This document shows, piece after piece, positions 22,186-33,483 of a DNA stretch of 64,000 nucleotides (position 1 is its first letter; each line of letters begins with the position of its first letter). The position numbers and the translations under genes are program-made. The notes under the pieces were generated by a model that worked only from the letters and a program-made list of their open reading frames with translations, was not told the origin of the DNA and ran no database searches. Source of the DNA: Arbacia lixula (lineage: Eukaryota; Echinodermata; Echinoidea; Arbacioida; Arbaciidae); the NCBI GenBank assembly GCA_963669155.1, contig OZ022587.1:23627074-23691073 (forward strand), in the 5' to 3' direction.

Positions 22186-22772
22186 TATGCTTTTCACACT
22201 GGCAAAAATTTCCTTAGCCCCGTACTATAGGTGGGGCTAAGGGGGGGGGGGGGGGCTTAGCCCCACCTACAGTACGGGGCTAAGCTTAGACCACTTTCTG
22301 TTCACATTGGTTTTACTATAGTAGGCTAGCCCCACCAATAATCCGGGATTATTTGGCCCTGCAAAAAAGCAGGGCTAACACCGCAATTGCAGGGCCAAGC
22401 CGAATAGTCCGGGGCTAAGAGCGCCAGTGTGAACAGAAACGAAAAATAGTACGGGGCTAAGGAAATGCGATGTCAGCTCTCAAGGCCGAAACGCCGAGAC
22501 CAATCAGATAAGGCCCGCCGGGCGAGTGACCTTGATGCAGAGTGGTAAAGAGCCGATGTGCAAGACGTACACTCATAAATATTCATAAGCTGTCGAGAAA
22601 GACCGGAGCTAACGATTTCGAGTGAGAACAGTGTGAAAAGCTAGTCGGGTTTAAGAAATAGTACGGGGCTAAGAAATGCCAGTGTGAAAAGCTTCAAAAA
22701 ATAGTACGGGGCTAGGGATAGTACGGGGCTAAGGATAGTACGGGGCTAATTTTTGCCAGTGTGAAAAGCATA
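22186..22772. mobile_element. PIF/Harbinger-like MITE
   Basis: Perfect 25-bp terminal inverted repeats begin TATGCTTTTCACACTGG at 22,186 and mirror it to 22,772. TTA flanks both sides (22,183-22,185 and 22,773-22,775), a 3-bp duplication typical of PIF/Harbinger elements. AGTACGGGGCTAAG and its inverse occur many times inside. At 22,205-22,285 a G-run loop lies between two ~28-bp inverted arms (TTAGCCCCGTACTATAGG and its complement). Internal copies of the end motif (CCAGTGTGAAAAGC near 22,672, CAGTGTGAAAAGC near 22,630) suggest nested or repeated subterminal sites. No transposase. Confidence 0.8.
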
Positions 22773-22853
22773 TTAGAGTGTGCAGGCGTACGCTCGCAGC
22801 GTGCACGCTGCCAAAATAATATGGATGTGCTCCCTAACTTATTGACTAACTTC

Positions 22854-23219
22854 CGTGTGAAAATCACATTAATCCAATTAGCCATGCATGAGTGAGTAAC
22901 CGAAAGGGCTCTGGGAAGAAGTATGATTGGTGTTAGAAAGAGGGACAAAGTTAGAAACCAGGATTTGAGAAGGAAAACCAAAGTACGGGACATCAAATCA
23001 AAGAAATAGAGGTGGAATGGTCATCTTGCCAGGAGGAAAGATGATCGATGGACACATAAATTAACTGTCTGGACCCCCAGAGCTAACACCAGACGAAGAG
23101 GTAGGCAAAATAGGAGGTGGATGGATGATATTAGAGAATATGGTAGTATGACATGGAAACGAACGTCACAACATAGATCAAAATGGAAAAATGAGGAGGA
23201 GGCCTTCCTTCAGCAGTGA
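22854..23219 (+). pseudogene. RTE-like reverse transcriptase C-terminal fragment
   Basis: One frame running to a TGA at 23,217-23,219 encodes the end of a non-LTR retrotransposon polyprotein. Legible blocks are ERALGRSMIGVRKRDK, KTKVRDIKSKK, RWNGHLARRKDDRW, RANTRRRGRQNRRWMDDIRE and FLQQ at the end. Known RTE-type ORF ends have the same order: a GI-x-LRD block, T-x-V-x-D-I, W-x-GH-x-ARR-x-D-RW, R-x-R-x-GRP-x-RW-x-DDI, then a W-K-x-x-x-EA-x-QQ tail. Stops at 22,893 (TGA) and 23,007 (TAG) break it, and the catalytic domain is absent. It is a 5'-truncated dead copy, the usual product of target-primed reverse transcription. Confidence 0.8.
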
Positions 23220-23452
23220 GGTGAGGTATGCAAGTTAGATAGAGGAAGAGCACCGTTTAAAAAAAAATCATAACTTTTTTATCCTTCACCATGTTCACGA
23301 TAATGTTTCTTTTATGTTTCTGCTTTTATTGCTTTTATTTCTGCTTTTTATCTTCAGGTTGAACAATCCCTTTAACCATATATTGTGGTCACTTATCAGC
23401 ACAGCCGAAATCCCCTCTCAATTGTTCTTCAGTACTAAAGATATGTAAAGCG

Positions 23453-23649
23453 TAGGGTTAGGGTTAGGGGTTAGGGGTTAGGGTTAGGGTTAGGGTTTGG
23501 GTTAGGGGTTAGGGTTAGGGTTAGGGTTAGGGTTAGGGTTAGGGTTAGGGTTAGGGTTAGGGTTAGGGTTGGGTTAGGGTTAGGGTTAGGGTTAGGGTTA
23601 GGGTTAGGGTTAGGGTTAGGGTTAGGGTTAGGGTTAGGGTTTAGGGTTA
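23453..23649 (+). repeat. Interstitial telomeric array (TTAGGG)n, first
   Basis: About 197 bp of TTAGGG in the G-rich orientation left to right, with variants TTAGGGG and TTTGGG mostly in the first third. It is directly followed by TTATCATCCCGTACCTTTGG, as is the second array at 47,113. The variants suggest an older array than the second one. TTAGGG is the common animal telomere repeat. The asparagine/proline frame across it is an artefact. Confidence 0.95.
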
Positions 23650-23654
23650 TCATC

Positions 23655-23910
23655 CCGTACCTTTGGGCACCCGAGAATTGACCAAGTCTCCCCGAAATTT
23701 GACGCGGTTCCCCCAAATTGTACCTTGGTACCCAAAATATGACGTGACTCCCTGAAATTTGACTCTGGGTACCCGAGATTTTACCTCGGGTACCTCGAAA
23801 TTAACTTTGGGTACCTCGAAATTAACTTTGGGTACCTGAAATTTAACTTTGGGTACCTCAAATCAACCCTGTGTACCTCAAATTTGACGTTTGGGTACCT
23901 CAATTGCTTA
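23655..23910 (+). repeat. ~20-bp GGTACC minisatellite
   Basis: Degenerate units of the form AAATTTGACTTTGGGTACCTC repeat about a dozen times, most with a GGTACC site. The copy at 47,240-47,495 is nearly identical. A related stretch (GTACCCCAAATCGGCC, GGGTACCCCAAATG) lies left of the second telomeric array, near 46,900-46,930. Confidence 0.85.
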
Positions 23911-24856
23911 GGTCATGTTTGACATGTTTTTTCTTTGCAATTAAACCTCATATAGTACAGTGAATGGGTAGGATGTCATCAATGGCTATATTTTTATCAC
24001 CTTAGAGACATTCATGAAATGTTATATTTTTTTCTGAAAATTAAGCGACTTTCAAAGTGTGATGTTTTTATTTGTGAATTTTTGAACATTTTTGGTCATT
24101 TTCGAACTTTTTTGCCTCTCTTTGACAACATTTTTCTTTCAATTTATAATATCCTACACCTCAGGATTCAGGAATTGAGGTCTGAATTTATCTTTCTACG
24201 GATTTCTTAATTGCCAGCTCGACATTATTTTTTAAAGTAAAAATATCTGCAATTTTGTAAAGTTATGACAGAATTCTATTTAAAATGTTTTGGACTCTCG
24301 CACGGACTGATTGACCTTAGGTACCCGAGACCGTTAAGTTGCAACAACTGGAACTACTTCCATATGATTTGTGAATAACTTGTTATTAAGCCAAAGCTTT
24401 ATCCGGCTGTGTGACGAAATCATCTTTTTTCTTGGTAATTGGAAATAATTGGCGAATACAAAGAAGGCTAGTTCAACTGAAGGCTTTCAAGATAAGGGAG
24501 ACCATGTTTTATACAAAGGAAAGCTGTTTATGACGCTGAAATTAAGGTGTTCTTTTCATCAATCCTTTGGAATACTTCCTGCCCGCCAGACCTGGCGTGG
24601 CGAACGGTGAGTACATGTCTAAGTGGTACACCCACCCCATCATGTTTGCATGTTGCTCATTAGACATTTAGAATGACCCACATTATTTTTTGATCTTTTC
24701 TATTATTCACATTGACATGTCGTGTATAGGTAAAATAGAAATGTACAATGTAGGAACCAAAATTTCAGATGAAGGGAGAGTCTACAAAATGAAACAAATA
24801 AGCTCAAAAGTGGTTAATTTCAGCACTTATTCACTGTGCATTTGGTATGAGACAAT

Positions 24857-25960
24857 TTAGAATGCCCCCCCTTAAATTCTCACCGTTGTTTTTTTATTGG
24901 AAAAAAGCCACTGCGATATGTTCGGTGTAGTTGAGAATGATCATTGAACGTGTCGTCATGGTTCAATTGTCCGAACAATTTCGTTTGTAACAGTTGACGT
25001 CACAGTACGTACTGCAGCTGCATGTACTCTATGCATTTGCCACTTAGTATTGTATCAAATTTAGAATGCCCCCTTTTAATTTCTCACTGTTGCTTTTTTA
25101 TCGGCAAATAGCCGCTGCGATATGTTGGGTGTAGTTGAGAATAATCATTGAACGTGTCGTTACGGTTCAATTGTCCGAACAATTTTGTTTGTAACAGTTG
25201 ACGTCACAGTACGTACATAGACTGCATGTACTATGCATTTGCCACTTAGTATTGTATCAAATTTAGAATGCCCCCTTTTAATTTCTCACTGTTGCTTTTT
25301 TATCGGCAAATAGCTGCTGCGATATGTTCGGTGTAGTTGAGAATGATCATTGAACGTGTCGTCATGGTTCAATTGTCCGAACAATTTCGTTTGTAACAGT
25401 TGACGTCACAGTGCGTACATATAGACTGCATGTTCTCTATGCATTTGCCACTAAGTATTGTATCAAATTTAGAATGCCCCCTTTTAATTTCTCACTGTTG
25501 CTTTTTTATCGGCAAATAGCCGCTGCGATATGTTCGGTGTAGTTGAGAATAATCATTGAACGTGTCGTTACGGTTGAAATGTCCGAACAATTTCGTTTTA
25601 ACAGTTGACGTCACAGTACGTACATAGACTGCATGTACTCTATGCATTTGCCACTTAGTATTGTATCAAATTTAGAATGCCCCCTTTTAATTTCTCACTG
25701 TTGCTTTTTTATCGGCAAATAGCCGCTGCGATATGTTGGGTGTAGTTGAGAATAATCATTGAACGTGTCGTTACGGTTGAAATGTCCTAACAATTTCGTT
25801 TGTAACAGTTGATGTTACAGTACGTACATATAGACTGCATATACTCTATGCATTTGCCACTTAGTACTGTACCAAATTTAGAATGCCCCCTGCTTTTTTA
25901 TTGGCAAATAGCCGCTGCGATATGTACGGTGTAGTTGAGAATAATCATTGAACGTGTCCT
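24857..25960 (+). repeat. ~203-bp tandem array of unit 1
   Basis: Six units with TTTAGAATGCCCCCTTTTAA spaced about 201-208 bp; the last is shortened. Each contains AGTTGACGTCACAG (CRE-like TGACGTCA), GTACGTACATAGACTGCATG, ATCGGCAAATAGCCGCTGCG and TTGAGAATAATCATTGAACG. Matching arrays lie at about 48,443-49,750 (seven units), 52,202-53,305 (six) and 55,753-56,856 (six). Confidence 0.9.
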
Positions 25961-26157
25961 TACGCATGATTCAATGAACCAAATCTCTCTCTCTCCTCAG
26001 ATCAGTATCCTTTCATGCATCTTTCTCCTGATGTATCAATCAATCAATCAATCTATCTATCAATCATTCAATCAAATTAGTAAATTCTTTCACTCCTCCA
26101 TGCCACACCCCCCCCCCCCCTCTCCTTCATTTCTTTCTCCTGATCTATTAATCTAAA

Positions 26158-26180
26158 GTATGGGTCCAACCCATACACGG
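26158..26180. repeat. Conserved short hairpin
   Basis: GTATGGGT, loop CCA, then ACCCATAC. In the copies at about 33,003, 33,295 and 35,056 the stem lengthens to GTGTATGGGT/ACCCATACAC (10 pairs). It is also present near 49,955, 53,506 and 57,057, always just after the ATCA/poly-C block and just before AGGTTTATTCTTATAT. In the divergent long unit (near 31,935 and 63,572) the right half of the stem is lost. Confidence 0.75.
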
Positions 26181-26394
26181 GAACAAAAACATATCTAGCA
26201 CAGGTTTATTCTTATATATTATAATTTTAGCAATATTAGGAAATCTTCTTCCCACCGTGTTTATCTACTTTCTCTAGCTATCCTTCTGCACGTGTACTAT
26301 CATGAGAGATTAATTTCATAGAGAAATAAATTGATTGACTCTGTGATTATTTTATTGTTGTGCATGGTCAATAAACAATAAATGAAATAACACT

Positions 26395-26545
26395 ACATCA
26401 TCTGGATCCAAGGAGGTCCATGATCACTTATTGCAATGGTCGCATTGTGCTTTGTCGGATGGGTTCGACTCCCATGATGTTCCAAATGTCAATTCAGAAC
26501 TTTCATTGGTGGCGACAGCATGAATAGAGACCAAAGCTTTATGTG
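26395..26545 (+). ncRNA. Module with a tRNA-like T-arm (possible SINE)
   Basis: 26,459-26,475 folds as a perfect T-arm: ATGGG, loop TTCGACT, CCCAT. It contains GGTTCGACTCC, which fits the RNA polymerase III B-box consensus. No convincing A-box, anticodon arm or acceptor pairing is seen, so it is not a functional tRNA. It may be a tRNA-derived SINE body or chance. Copies: about 35,285-35,420, 50,190-50,330, 53,740-53,880 and 57,295-57,430 in the same orientation, and inverted at 36,776-36,925. Confidence 0.35.
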
Positions 26546-27234
26546 CACAATGTTCATTGCATCATCAACACACAGTTGCATTATATTGCATAACTTATGG
26601 TAATGAAATATAATTTTGAATGAAAATGGTAGTTTGTTTCATTATCATAACTTGAAGTTGGCTTTGTCACAACTAGGGGTATACATCATTCTATTTACAC
26701 AGTATGTGCGTGTCCTTCGAATCTTTCTTTATCTGATGTCTATTGTATTTTCGTTATTCGCCCCTTTTTTTCCTGCCCTATGATAATCTGTAGTGAATTT
26801 GTATATTCTGGATTTTGAGAAAAGTAGTCATTTTTTTGTATCTCTCTCTCCCCCAACAGGGAATAGGGGATACATCAGACCACGATGCCACTAGAATCTT
26901 GGCCTTACTACACAAAAAGTTTACGACCTGAGTGGTAGTAGCAATGTGCTTTTTTTTTTAATGTGACTGTGTATTTTATAAATGATCGTTCGTAAACATA
27001 GAAACAGATGGGAATTAAAAAGCTCTTCATCTGATATATTACATTTCCTTTATTCGTACTACTTTTCTTCCCTACAATGTACAATCTATAATTAATATTT
27101 ACAAAGTACCAAATTATTTAAGGCCCACACAGTGACACAACTGAGCTCTTGTGGCGCGACATTGTTTATAGAGTTCGGTGGTGGTTCTATATCAGCTCCA
27201 ACCTCAAGATAGGTAAAACTTCTATAGTCGGTAT

Positions 27235-27745
27235 GTCACATGGAGGTGGTAGAATATAATTATGTCCTGTCCATGCCCCCCCCCCCCAACCCAAGGTATG
27301 TAGTTGGATGTTATAAGGCCGTTAATGTCTCCCCCCCCCCCTCCCACCAAGGTAGGTAATAGAATATAAGAGCTGTTCTCGCCCCCCCTTATAGGTATGT
27401 AGTATTTAAGCTGGTCATCACCCCACCCCCCCCCCCGCCCCACAGAGGTAGATGAAAGGAGGTAAGAGCTGTTCATGCCCTTCCCCCTCCCCCACATCCC
27501 CTCCCCCTAGCTGCCCCAACCTCAAGATAGGTACGACTTCTATAGTCGGTATCTCACATGGAGGTGGTACAATATAATTATGTCTCTCCCCCCTCAAGGT
27601 AGATAATAGAATGTAAGAACTGTTCTTGCCCCCTTAGTTATGTAGTATTTAAGCTGGTCATCCCCCCCCCCCCAGGTAGGTGGAAGGAGGTAAGAGCTGT
27701 CCATGCCCTTCTCCCCCCCTCCCCCCCCCCCCCCCCCCCCAGCAG
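27235..27745. repeat. Poly-C block with ~60-75-bp units
   Basis: Repeats of AAGGTAGGTAATAGAATATA, AAGAGCTGTTCTCGCC and long C-runs alternate. Two subtypes alternate, one with TATAGGTATGTAGTATTTAA. Similar blocks are at 33,484-34,105, 51,040-51,380, 54,590-54,930 and 58,900-59,390; C-run length varies between copies. The minus strand has strong G-quadruplex potential. Glycine-rich minus frames here are artefacts. Confidence 0.85.
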
Positions 27746-29078
27746 TGCAAGGGTTACACTTCTGAATTCGTACACATGCAGTACAACTCTCGTTCATTTT
27801 GTAAACAGAATTTTCGAACATTTTTGCCTCTCTTTGACAACATTTTTCTTTCAATTTCTAATATCCTACGCCTCAGGATTCAGGAATTGAGGTCTGAATT
27901 TATTTCTACGGATTTCTGAATTGCCGGCTCGATATTATTTTTTAAAGTAAAAATATCTGCAATTTTGTAAAGTTATGACAGAATTCTATTCGAAATGTTT
28001 CGGACTCTCGCACGCGCACGGACTGATTGACCCCAGGCCACCCGAGACCGTGCGTGAAGTTGCAACAACTGGATACTTCCATATATGTTTTGTGTACAGC
28101 CAAAAGCTTTATCCGGCTGTATGACGAAATCATCCTTTTTCTTGGTAATTGGAAATAATTGGCGAATTCATAGAAGACAAGTTCAGCTGAAGGCTTCCGA
28201 GATAAGAAAGACAAGGTTTTATACAAAGGAAAGCAGATTATGACGCTGAAATTAAGGTATTCCTTTCATCAATCCTTCTTTGGCATGTTTGGAATACTTC
28301 CAGCCCGCCAGACCTGGCGTGGCGAACGGTGAGTACATGTATGTCTAAGTGGTACACCCACCCCATCATGTTTGCATGTTGCTCATTAGAAGTGACATTT
28401 AGAATGACCCACATTATTTTTTGATCTTTTCTATTATTCACATTGACATGTCGTGTATAGGTAAAATAGAAATGTACAATGTAGGAACCAAAATTTCAGA
28501 TGAAGGGAGAGTCTACAAAATGAAACAAGCTCAAAAGTGGTTAATTTCAGCGCTTATTCACTGTGCATTTGGTATGGGAGACAATTTAGAATGCCCCCCT
28601 TTAAATTCTCACCGTTGTTTTTTTATCGGCAAATAGCCACTGCGATATGTTTGGTGTAGTTGAAAATGATCATTGAACGTGTCGTCAACTTTCAAATTGT
28701 TGAATTGTCCGAAGAATGTCGTTTGTAGCAGTTGACGTCACGGTAAGTACATAATGCCTGTAGGAATGTGCCCGCACTCAGTTGTACCAAATTTAGAATG
28801 CCCTGTCTCAAAGTTGTTATTTTATCGGCAAATAGCAACTGCAATATGTTTGGTGCAGTTGAGAATAATGATTGAATGTGTCTGTCAACTTTTCAAATGT
28901 TTACATGTAATTGTCTGAAGAATCTCATTTGTTTCTAGCAGTTGACGTCATATGTGACCGGTACACTGCAGTTCTTGAGATGTTCATCTGCTATTGTACC
29001 AAAAGAAGAAAGGCCCCTCAATTTCTCACTCTTAGGTTTTGATCGGCAAATAGCCACTGCGATATCGGTATCATTGTA

Positions 29079-30106
29079 CAGCTTACTCTCGATATAACGA
29101 GGTCGTCGGGACCAGAGGTTTTTCCTCGTTATAACGAAACCTCGTTATATCCAAACAGCATAAAAAACAATAAAAAACATTGAAATATGTGTGCTTGTGT
29201 GTTCTTTGTGTTTTACTATGTTTTGATATCTATAGCCGCCTCGGAAACATGCGTTATCAAACGGGAAAAGGGGGATTGGAAACATGCGTTTTCAAATGGA
29301 AAAGACGATATATTTTTGCCCAACACATCATCTGACCTCGTTATACTGTCGCCGTTTAAATAGCTAATTGCATTACATGACATGAATCTGACTTTCAAAC
29401 CACATGTTTTCAATGTACATGTACGTACTCTGTGCGAAGGAGTATGCTCCCGTATGTGTGCAGTGTATTACGAGACACGTGTGTCTGGCTCCATGCGTTA
29501 CCGATGCAAACATGTGCTTTCAATATACATGTACGTACGCTATGCGAAGGAGTACATGCTTGCGTTGTGTGTACAGTGTATTACGAGGCTCCATGCGTTG
29601 CCGATGCAAGACATGTGCTTCCAATGTACATGTGCGTACGCTATGCGAAGGAGTACATGCCTGCGTTGTGTGTACAGTGTACATGTATTACGAGGTGTGT
29701 GTCTGGCTCCATGCGTTGCCGATGCAATACATACGTGCTTTCAATGTACATAAGCCATGCGAAGGAGTACATGCTCGCGTTGTGTGTACAGTGTATTACG
29801 AGGTGTGTGTCTGGCTAGCTCCGAGCTCCACGCGTTGCCAAAGCAATACATGTGTAAGAAGATTGCTTTCAGCCCGCTCGCCCTCAATTTTTTGTTCCTC
29901 GTTGTAACGGACACATTTGTTATGTTTTTCTTTGTCTTGGGGTCAACATGAAAAGCTTGTTATAACGAAATCTCGTTATAACCGTGCTCGTTGTAAGTTG
30001 CGTAGTGCACCATAGGTTTGCATGTAGACAATTTTGGGCCCGAGATATTTCCCTCGTTATAACGAAACCTCGTTATATCCGTGCTCGTTGTATCGAGAGT
30101 AAGCTG
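29079..30106. mobile_element. pogo/Tc1-like MITE with internal minisatellite
   Basis: Terminal repeats start CAGCTTACTCTCGATA and then AACGAG; the right end mirrors them. TA flanks both ends (29,077-29,078 and 30,107-30,108), as in Tc1/mariner/pogo insertions. Further inverted CTCGTTATAACGAAACCTCG blocks lie inside each end. No transposase is seen. A paralogous sequence near 30,610-30,650 shows the same flanks joined with a single TA, i.e. an empty site, which supports the boundaries. Confidence 0.85.
29400..29850 (+). repeat. ~100-115-bp minisatellite inside the MITE
   Basis: GCGAAGGAGTACATGC-type starts occur near 29,437, 29,545, 29,645 and 29,759. Each unit carries a TGTGTACAGTGTATTACGAG segment and CCATGCGTTGCCGATGCAA. 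The period varies because parts are missing. Three overlapping long frames read through it, all made of the repeat. Second copy at about 61,035-61,485. Confidence 0.85.
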
Positions 30107-30108
30107 TA

Positions 30109-32160
30109 TTGGCTTGAAATATGAATGCGTGGCTATGTGTATGTATTATGTACAAATTAGCGTCAAACATGTACAAGCCAATACAATTATGCATGAAGTA
30201 CATGTATGCATGATAACGGCCTGGAGAAGGGTGAGTACATGCATGAATATACCCATACGTTGAATTGTCTGAAGAATCTCATTTGCAGCAGTTGACGTCA
30301 CAAATTACACTGAATGTGTGCCACTCAGCTTTGTAGACAATTTAGAATGCCCCCCACCTTAATTTCTCACTGTTGTTTTTTTATCAGCAAATAGCCACTG
30401 CGATATGTTCGATGTAGTTGAGAATAATCATTGGAGGTGTCAATCAACTTTTCAAATGTTAAATTGTCTGAAGAATCTCATTTGCAGCAGTTGACGTCAT
30501 AAGTTACCAGTACACTGCAGTCCCTGAGATGTGCATGTGGTATTGTACACAATGTAGAATGACCCCTCTTAATTTCTCACTCTAAGGTTGTTATTGGTAA
30601 ATAGCCACTGCGGTATAATCGGTATAATATTATTGACTTGAAACATGAATACGTGGCTATGTGTATGGATATAATACAAATTAGCAATATATACTATACA
30701 GCCAATACAGTTATGCCTAGTCTTGTGTATGTATGAGAATGGTGAGTACATGCATGAGTGATACACCCGTATCATATTTGCATGTTGGCACTACTCATTA
30801 GAAATGAGATATAGAATGACCCACATTATTTATTGATCTCCTCTATTGTTCACATTGAAATGTCATGTAAAGGTAGAATAGGAATGTACAATATAGGAAA
30901 CAAAAATTTCAGATGAAGAAGAAGTCTAGAGAATTGAACAAATAAGCTGAAAATTGGTTAATTTCAGTGCTTATTCGCTGTGCATTTGGTATTGTACACA
31001 ATTTAGAAAGATCCCCCTTTATTTCATATTTTTAGATTTTTATTAACCTTTGCTCTGCTTTTTTGTCTCTAGCAGTTGATGTGATCATGAATTACACTCT
31101 ACCTGTGCATGAATGATCCCCCCCCCCCCCGTGATTTCTCACTGTTATTTTTTTATTAATTGCCACTGCGAAATGTTAGGCATCTTCATATCGGCTTGGA
31201 ACATGAATATGTGGCTCTGTGTATGCATCAGAGATGCCAAGTTCAACAAAATTGTATACGTGAGATTTTCATGACTCAGCGCATGTGTCACGTGGTGGGT
31301 TTCATCACGATATCGACGCAGATGGTATACATGTATGTATACGATTCATGGCCATACGTATAAAACCATGCGATTCTCGCGGGTGATTCATTGTATCACA
31401 TGTACGTACAAAGTACAAGTCATGTTGCACTGTTTGCTGACTGCACTCTCGGCTCTCAATGCGTGTGCCAGGCCTGTAGATGGCTCGTGCGAAAGCAGCC
31501 AGTGGAAGTGTATAGCAAATCATGCTACTTTTTTTTTTTCTGTCGGGTCCCAATGCGTTAGAAATATGGATGTCATGCGTGAGATCATGAGACAGACCCT
31601 TAATGTGCGAGTAAAAGTACATTCCCGTTCACGCTGTACACAGTACGAATCCCATCCACTTTAGGGGAATTCTTATTCACTGTGTTCACAGTGTATTAAG
31701 CCACCATTCATTTTCAGCATGTAAGCGCTCCTGGAAATAAACTATGAGGCAGGGTTAAGGTTAAGGTTAGGGTTTGAATTGACCTCTTTCTTTCCTCTTT
31801 CTCCTGCATGATCTGTCAATCAACTAAATATCTTTCTGTACCCTCTCTAGCATCTTTCTCCTGATGTATCAATCAATTAATCAATTTTTTCCCTCCTGCA
31901 CCCCTCCATTTTCTCCTGATCTATCAATCTAGTGTATGGGTACAAAATATACACAGGAACAAATACATATCTGGCACAGGTTTATTCTTATATAATTTTA
32001 GCAATATTAGGAAATCTTTTAATTTTATCCACCTTAAATTTATTTTTGTCTTTACTTGTTCTATTTGTTCTATTTGAAGAAATTAATTTCTTTGACAAAT
32101 TCATTGATTGAGGGCATGCGGGTATGTAGGTGGTGGTATGTAAGAGCTGTCCATGCTCCC
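30109..32160. other. Right half of the long unit, no gene
   Basis: Diverged ~203-bp repeats (TTTAGAATGCCCC near 30,343, related forms near 30,551 and 31,010), a poly-C run near 31,118, and palindromic TACATGTATGTATAC stretches near 31,326. Overlapping frames at 31,305-31,664 occur on both strands and are identical in the second copy only because the duplication is recent. Confidence 0.6.
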
Positions 32161-32392
32161 CCCCCCCCCCATTCATTCTGTACACAGTAAAGCATCCATT
32201 CACTTTATTCATAGGATATGGCCCATTCACTCTGTGCACAGTGTGAATTCCATCCACTTTGCACATGGGCCTGATAACATACTTCACTCTGTACACTTCT
32301 GTATGGTGGTGAATTCCTATTCACTGTGCACTGTGCACAGTGTACTAACTATGAGGCAGGGCTAATCCCTTTGACCTCAGTCTACTGGATGT

Positions 32393-33079
32393 GGAGTGGT
32401 TGTCTTGGGAACCAGCCTGATCATTATGTAAGAGTGGTGGCAGTCTGGGTTTACAGACCTCTTTAAGTTTAGAGGAGTAGTTGGGAGTTTGGAAGCACAT
32501 TCCCATGAACTTTGTGTAGTCCATGAAGTAGAATCTGCATTATGAGACTACAATAAAGCATATACTGCAACTACTTTGGACAAGGCATAGCCATGGAGTA
32601 AGGAATAGTCTTCACTCAGGGGATGAAAAATGTCCTCAAAATGTTAATTTATTGTCTGCGATGGTAGACTAAGTAGAAGAAAAGAAGTGATGCTACTTAT
32701 AACAGGGAACTCCCACCTCCCTGCTGAAAAGAACTGTAATATCACTCCTTACTCATTTCTCTCCATCAGTCCATGCTCTATCTTTCCCTCCCTCTCATCT
32801 ACCAATGAATTGATCTCTTTCTTTCCTCTTTCTCCTTCATGATTTAATCAACCAAATCTCTTTCTCTCCTCAGATCAGTATCCTTTCCTGCATCTTTCTC
32901 CTGATGTATCAATCAATCAATCAATCAATCGATTAGTCAGCTTTTTCACTCTCCCTCGCCCCCCCCCTTTCCTTCATTTCTTTCTCCTGATCTATCAATC
33001 TAGTGTATGGGTCCAACCCATACACAGGAACAAAAACATATATGGCACAGGTTTATTCTTATATAATTTTAGCAATATT
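32393..33079 (+). repeat. Direct repeat V, copy 1
   Basis: GGAGTGGTTGTCTTGGGAAC through the ATCA microsatellite and hairpin, repeated at 34,391-35,131 (offset 1,998, growing to about 2,030 after a short insertion at about 34,739-34,780). Its last ~275 bp (from TGAATTGATCTC at 32,805) is also tandemly repeated at 33,085. Confidence 0.85.
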
Positions 33080-33186
33080 TCTTATGAATTGATCTCTTTC
33101 TTTCCTCTTTCTCCTACATGATTTAATCAACGAAATCTCTTTCTCTCCTCAGATCAGTATCCTTCCCTGCATCTTTCTCCTGATGT

Positions 33187-33218
<32 letters not shown>

Positions 33219-33483
33219 ATTAGTCAACTTTCTCACTCTCCCTCGCCCCCCCCCCCCTTTTGTTCATTTCTTTCTCCTGATCTATCAATCTAGTGTATGG
33301 GTCCAACCCATACACAGGACCAAAAACATATCTGGCACAGGTTTATCCTTATAAGATTTTAGCAATATTAGTTAATCTTATTATTTTATCCACCTTGGTT
33401 GTTTATTTTTGTCTTTACTTCTGCACATGTTTTATTTGAAGAAATTAATTTCTTAGACAAGTTCATTGATTGAGAGACTGCGG

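Larger units (their letters stand above)
24111..27822 (+). repeat. Macrosatellite-like unit 1 (about 3.7 kb)
   Basis: The unit start is set arbitrarily at TTTGCCTCTCTTTGACAAC, repeated at 27,823, 47,697, 51,459, 55,010 and 59,464. In order it contains: a TTGGTAATTGG region; a CGAACGGTGAGTACATG donor-like site (about 24,600); a ~203-bp array (24,857-25,960); an ATCA microsatellite; a TATGGGT/ACCCATA hairpin; the T-arm module; a TCTCTCCCCCAACAG acceptor-like site (26,859); and a poly-C block (27,235-27,745). No frame survives between copies, so I treat it as non-coding. Confidence 0.85.
27823..32160 (+). repeat. Long divergent unit (unit 2)
   Basis: Begins like the standard unit, but its ~203-bp repeats are diverged and extend over 28,580-31,200, interrupted by a pogo-like MITE (29,079-30,106). 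Segments such as GGCTTGAAATATGAATGCGTGGCTATGTG (30,111) and GACTTGAAACATGAATACGTGGCTATG (30,635) mark a second-level duplication. The end (31,780-32,160) has degenerate versions of the ATCA, hairpin and poly-C parts. An almost identical copy fills 59,464-63,999, offset 31,636-31,641. Confidence 0.85.

Noticed and set aside
23471-23716. Asparagine/proline repeat frame, and the leucine/threonine one at 46,946-47,302
   Set aside because: Direct translation of TTAGGG arrays.
26395-26490. Functional tRNA gene
   Set aside because: Only the T-arm is convincing; no acceptor pairing, anticodon arm or A-box could be drawn.
26860-26931. Open 23-codon segment after a strong acceptor (GIGDTSDHDATRILALLHKK)
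   Set aside because: The related copy near 35,770 lacks one G directly at the junction, so the phase is not maintained; no partner exon was found.
29382-29907. Overlapping frames of 123-167 codons with repeated YAMRRSTCLRCVYSV-type blocks
   Set aside because: They arise in all three frames from the ~100-115-bp minisatellite inside a MITE, with no domain or splice context.
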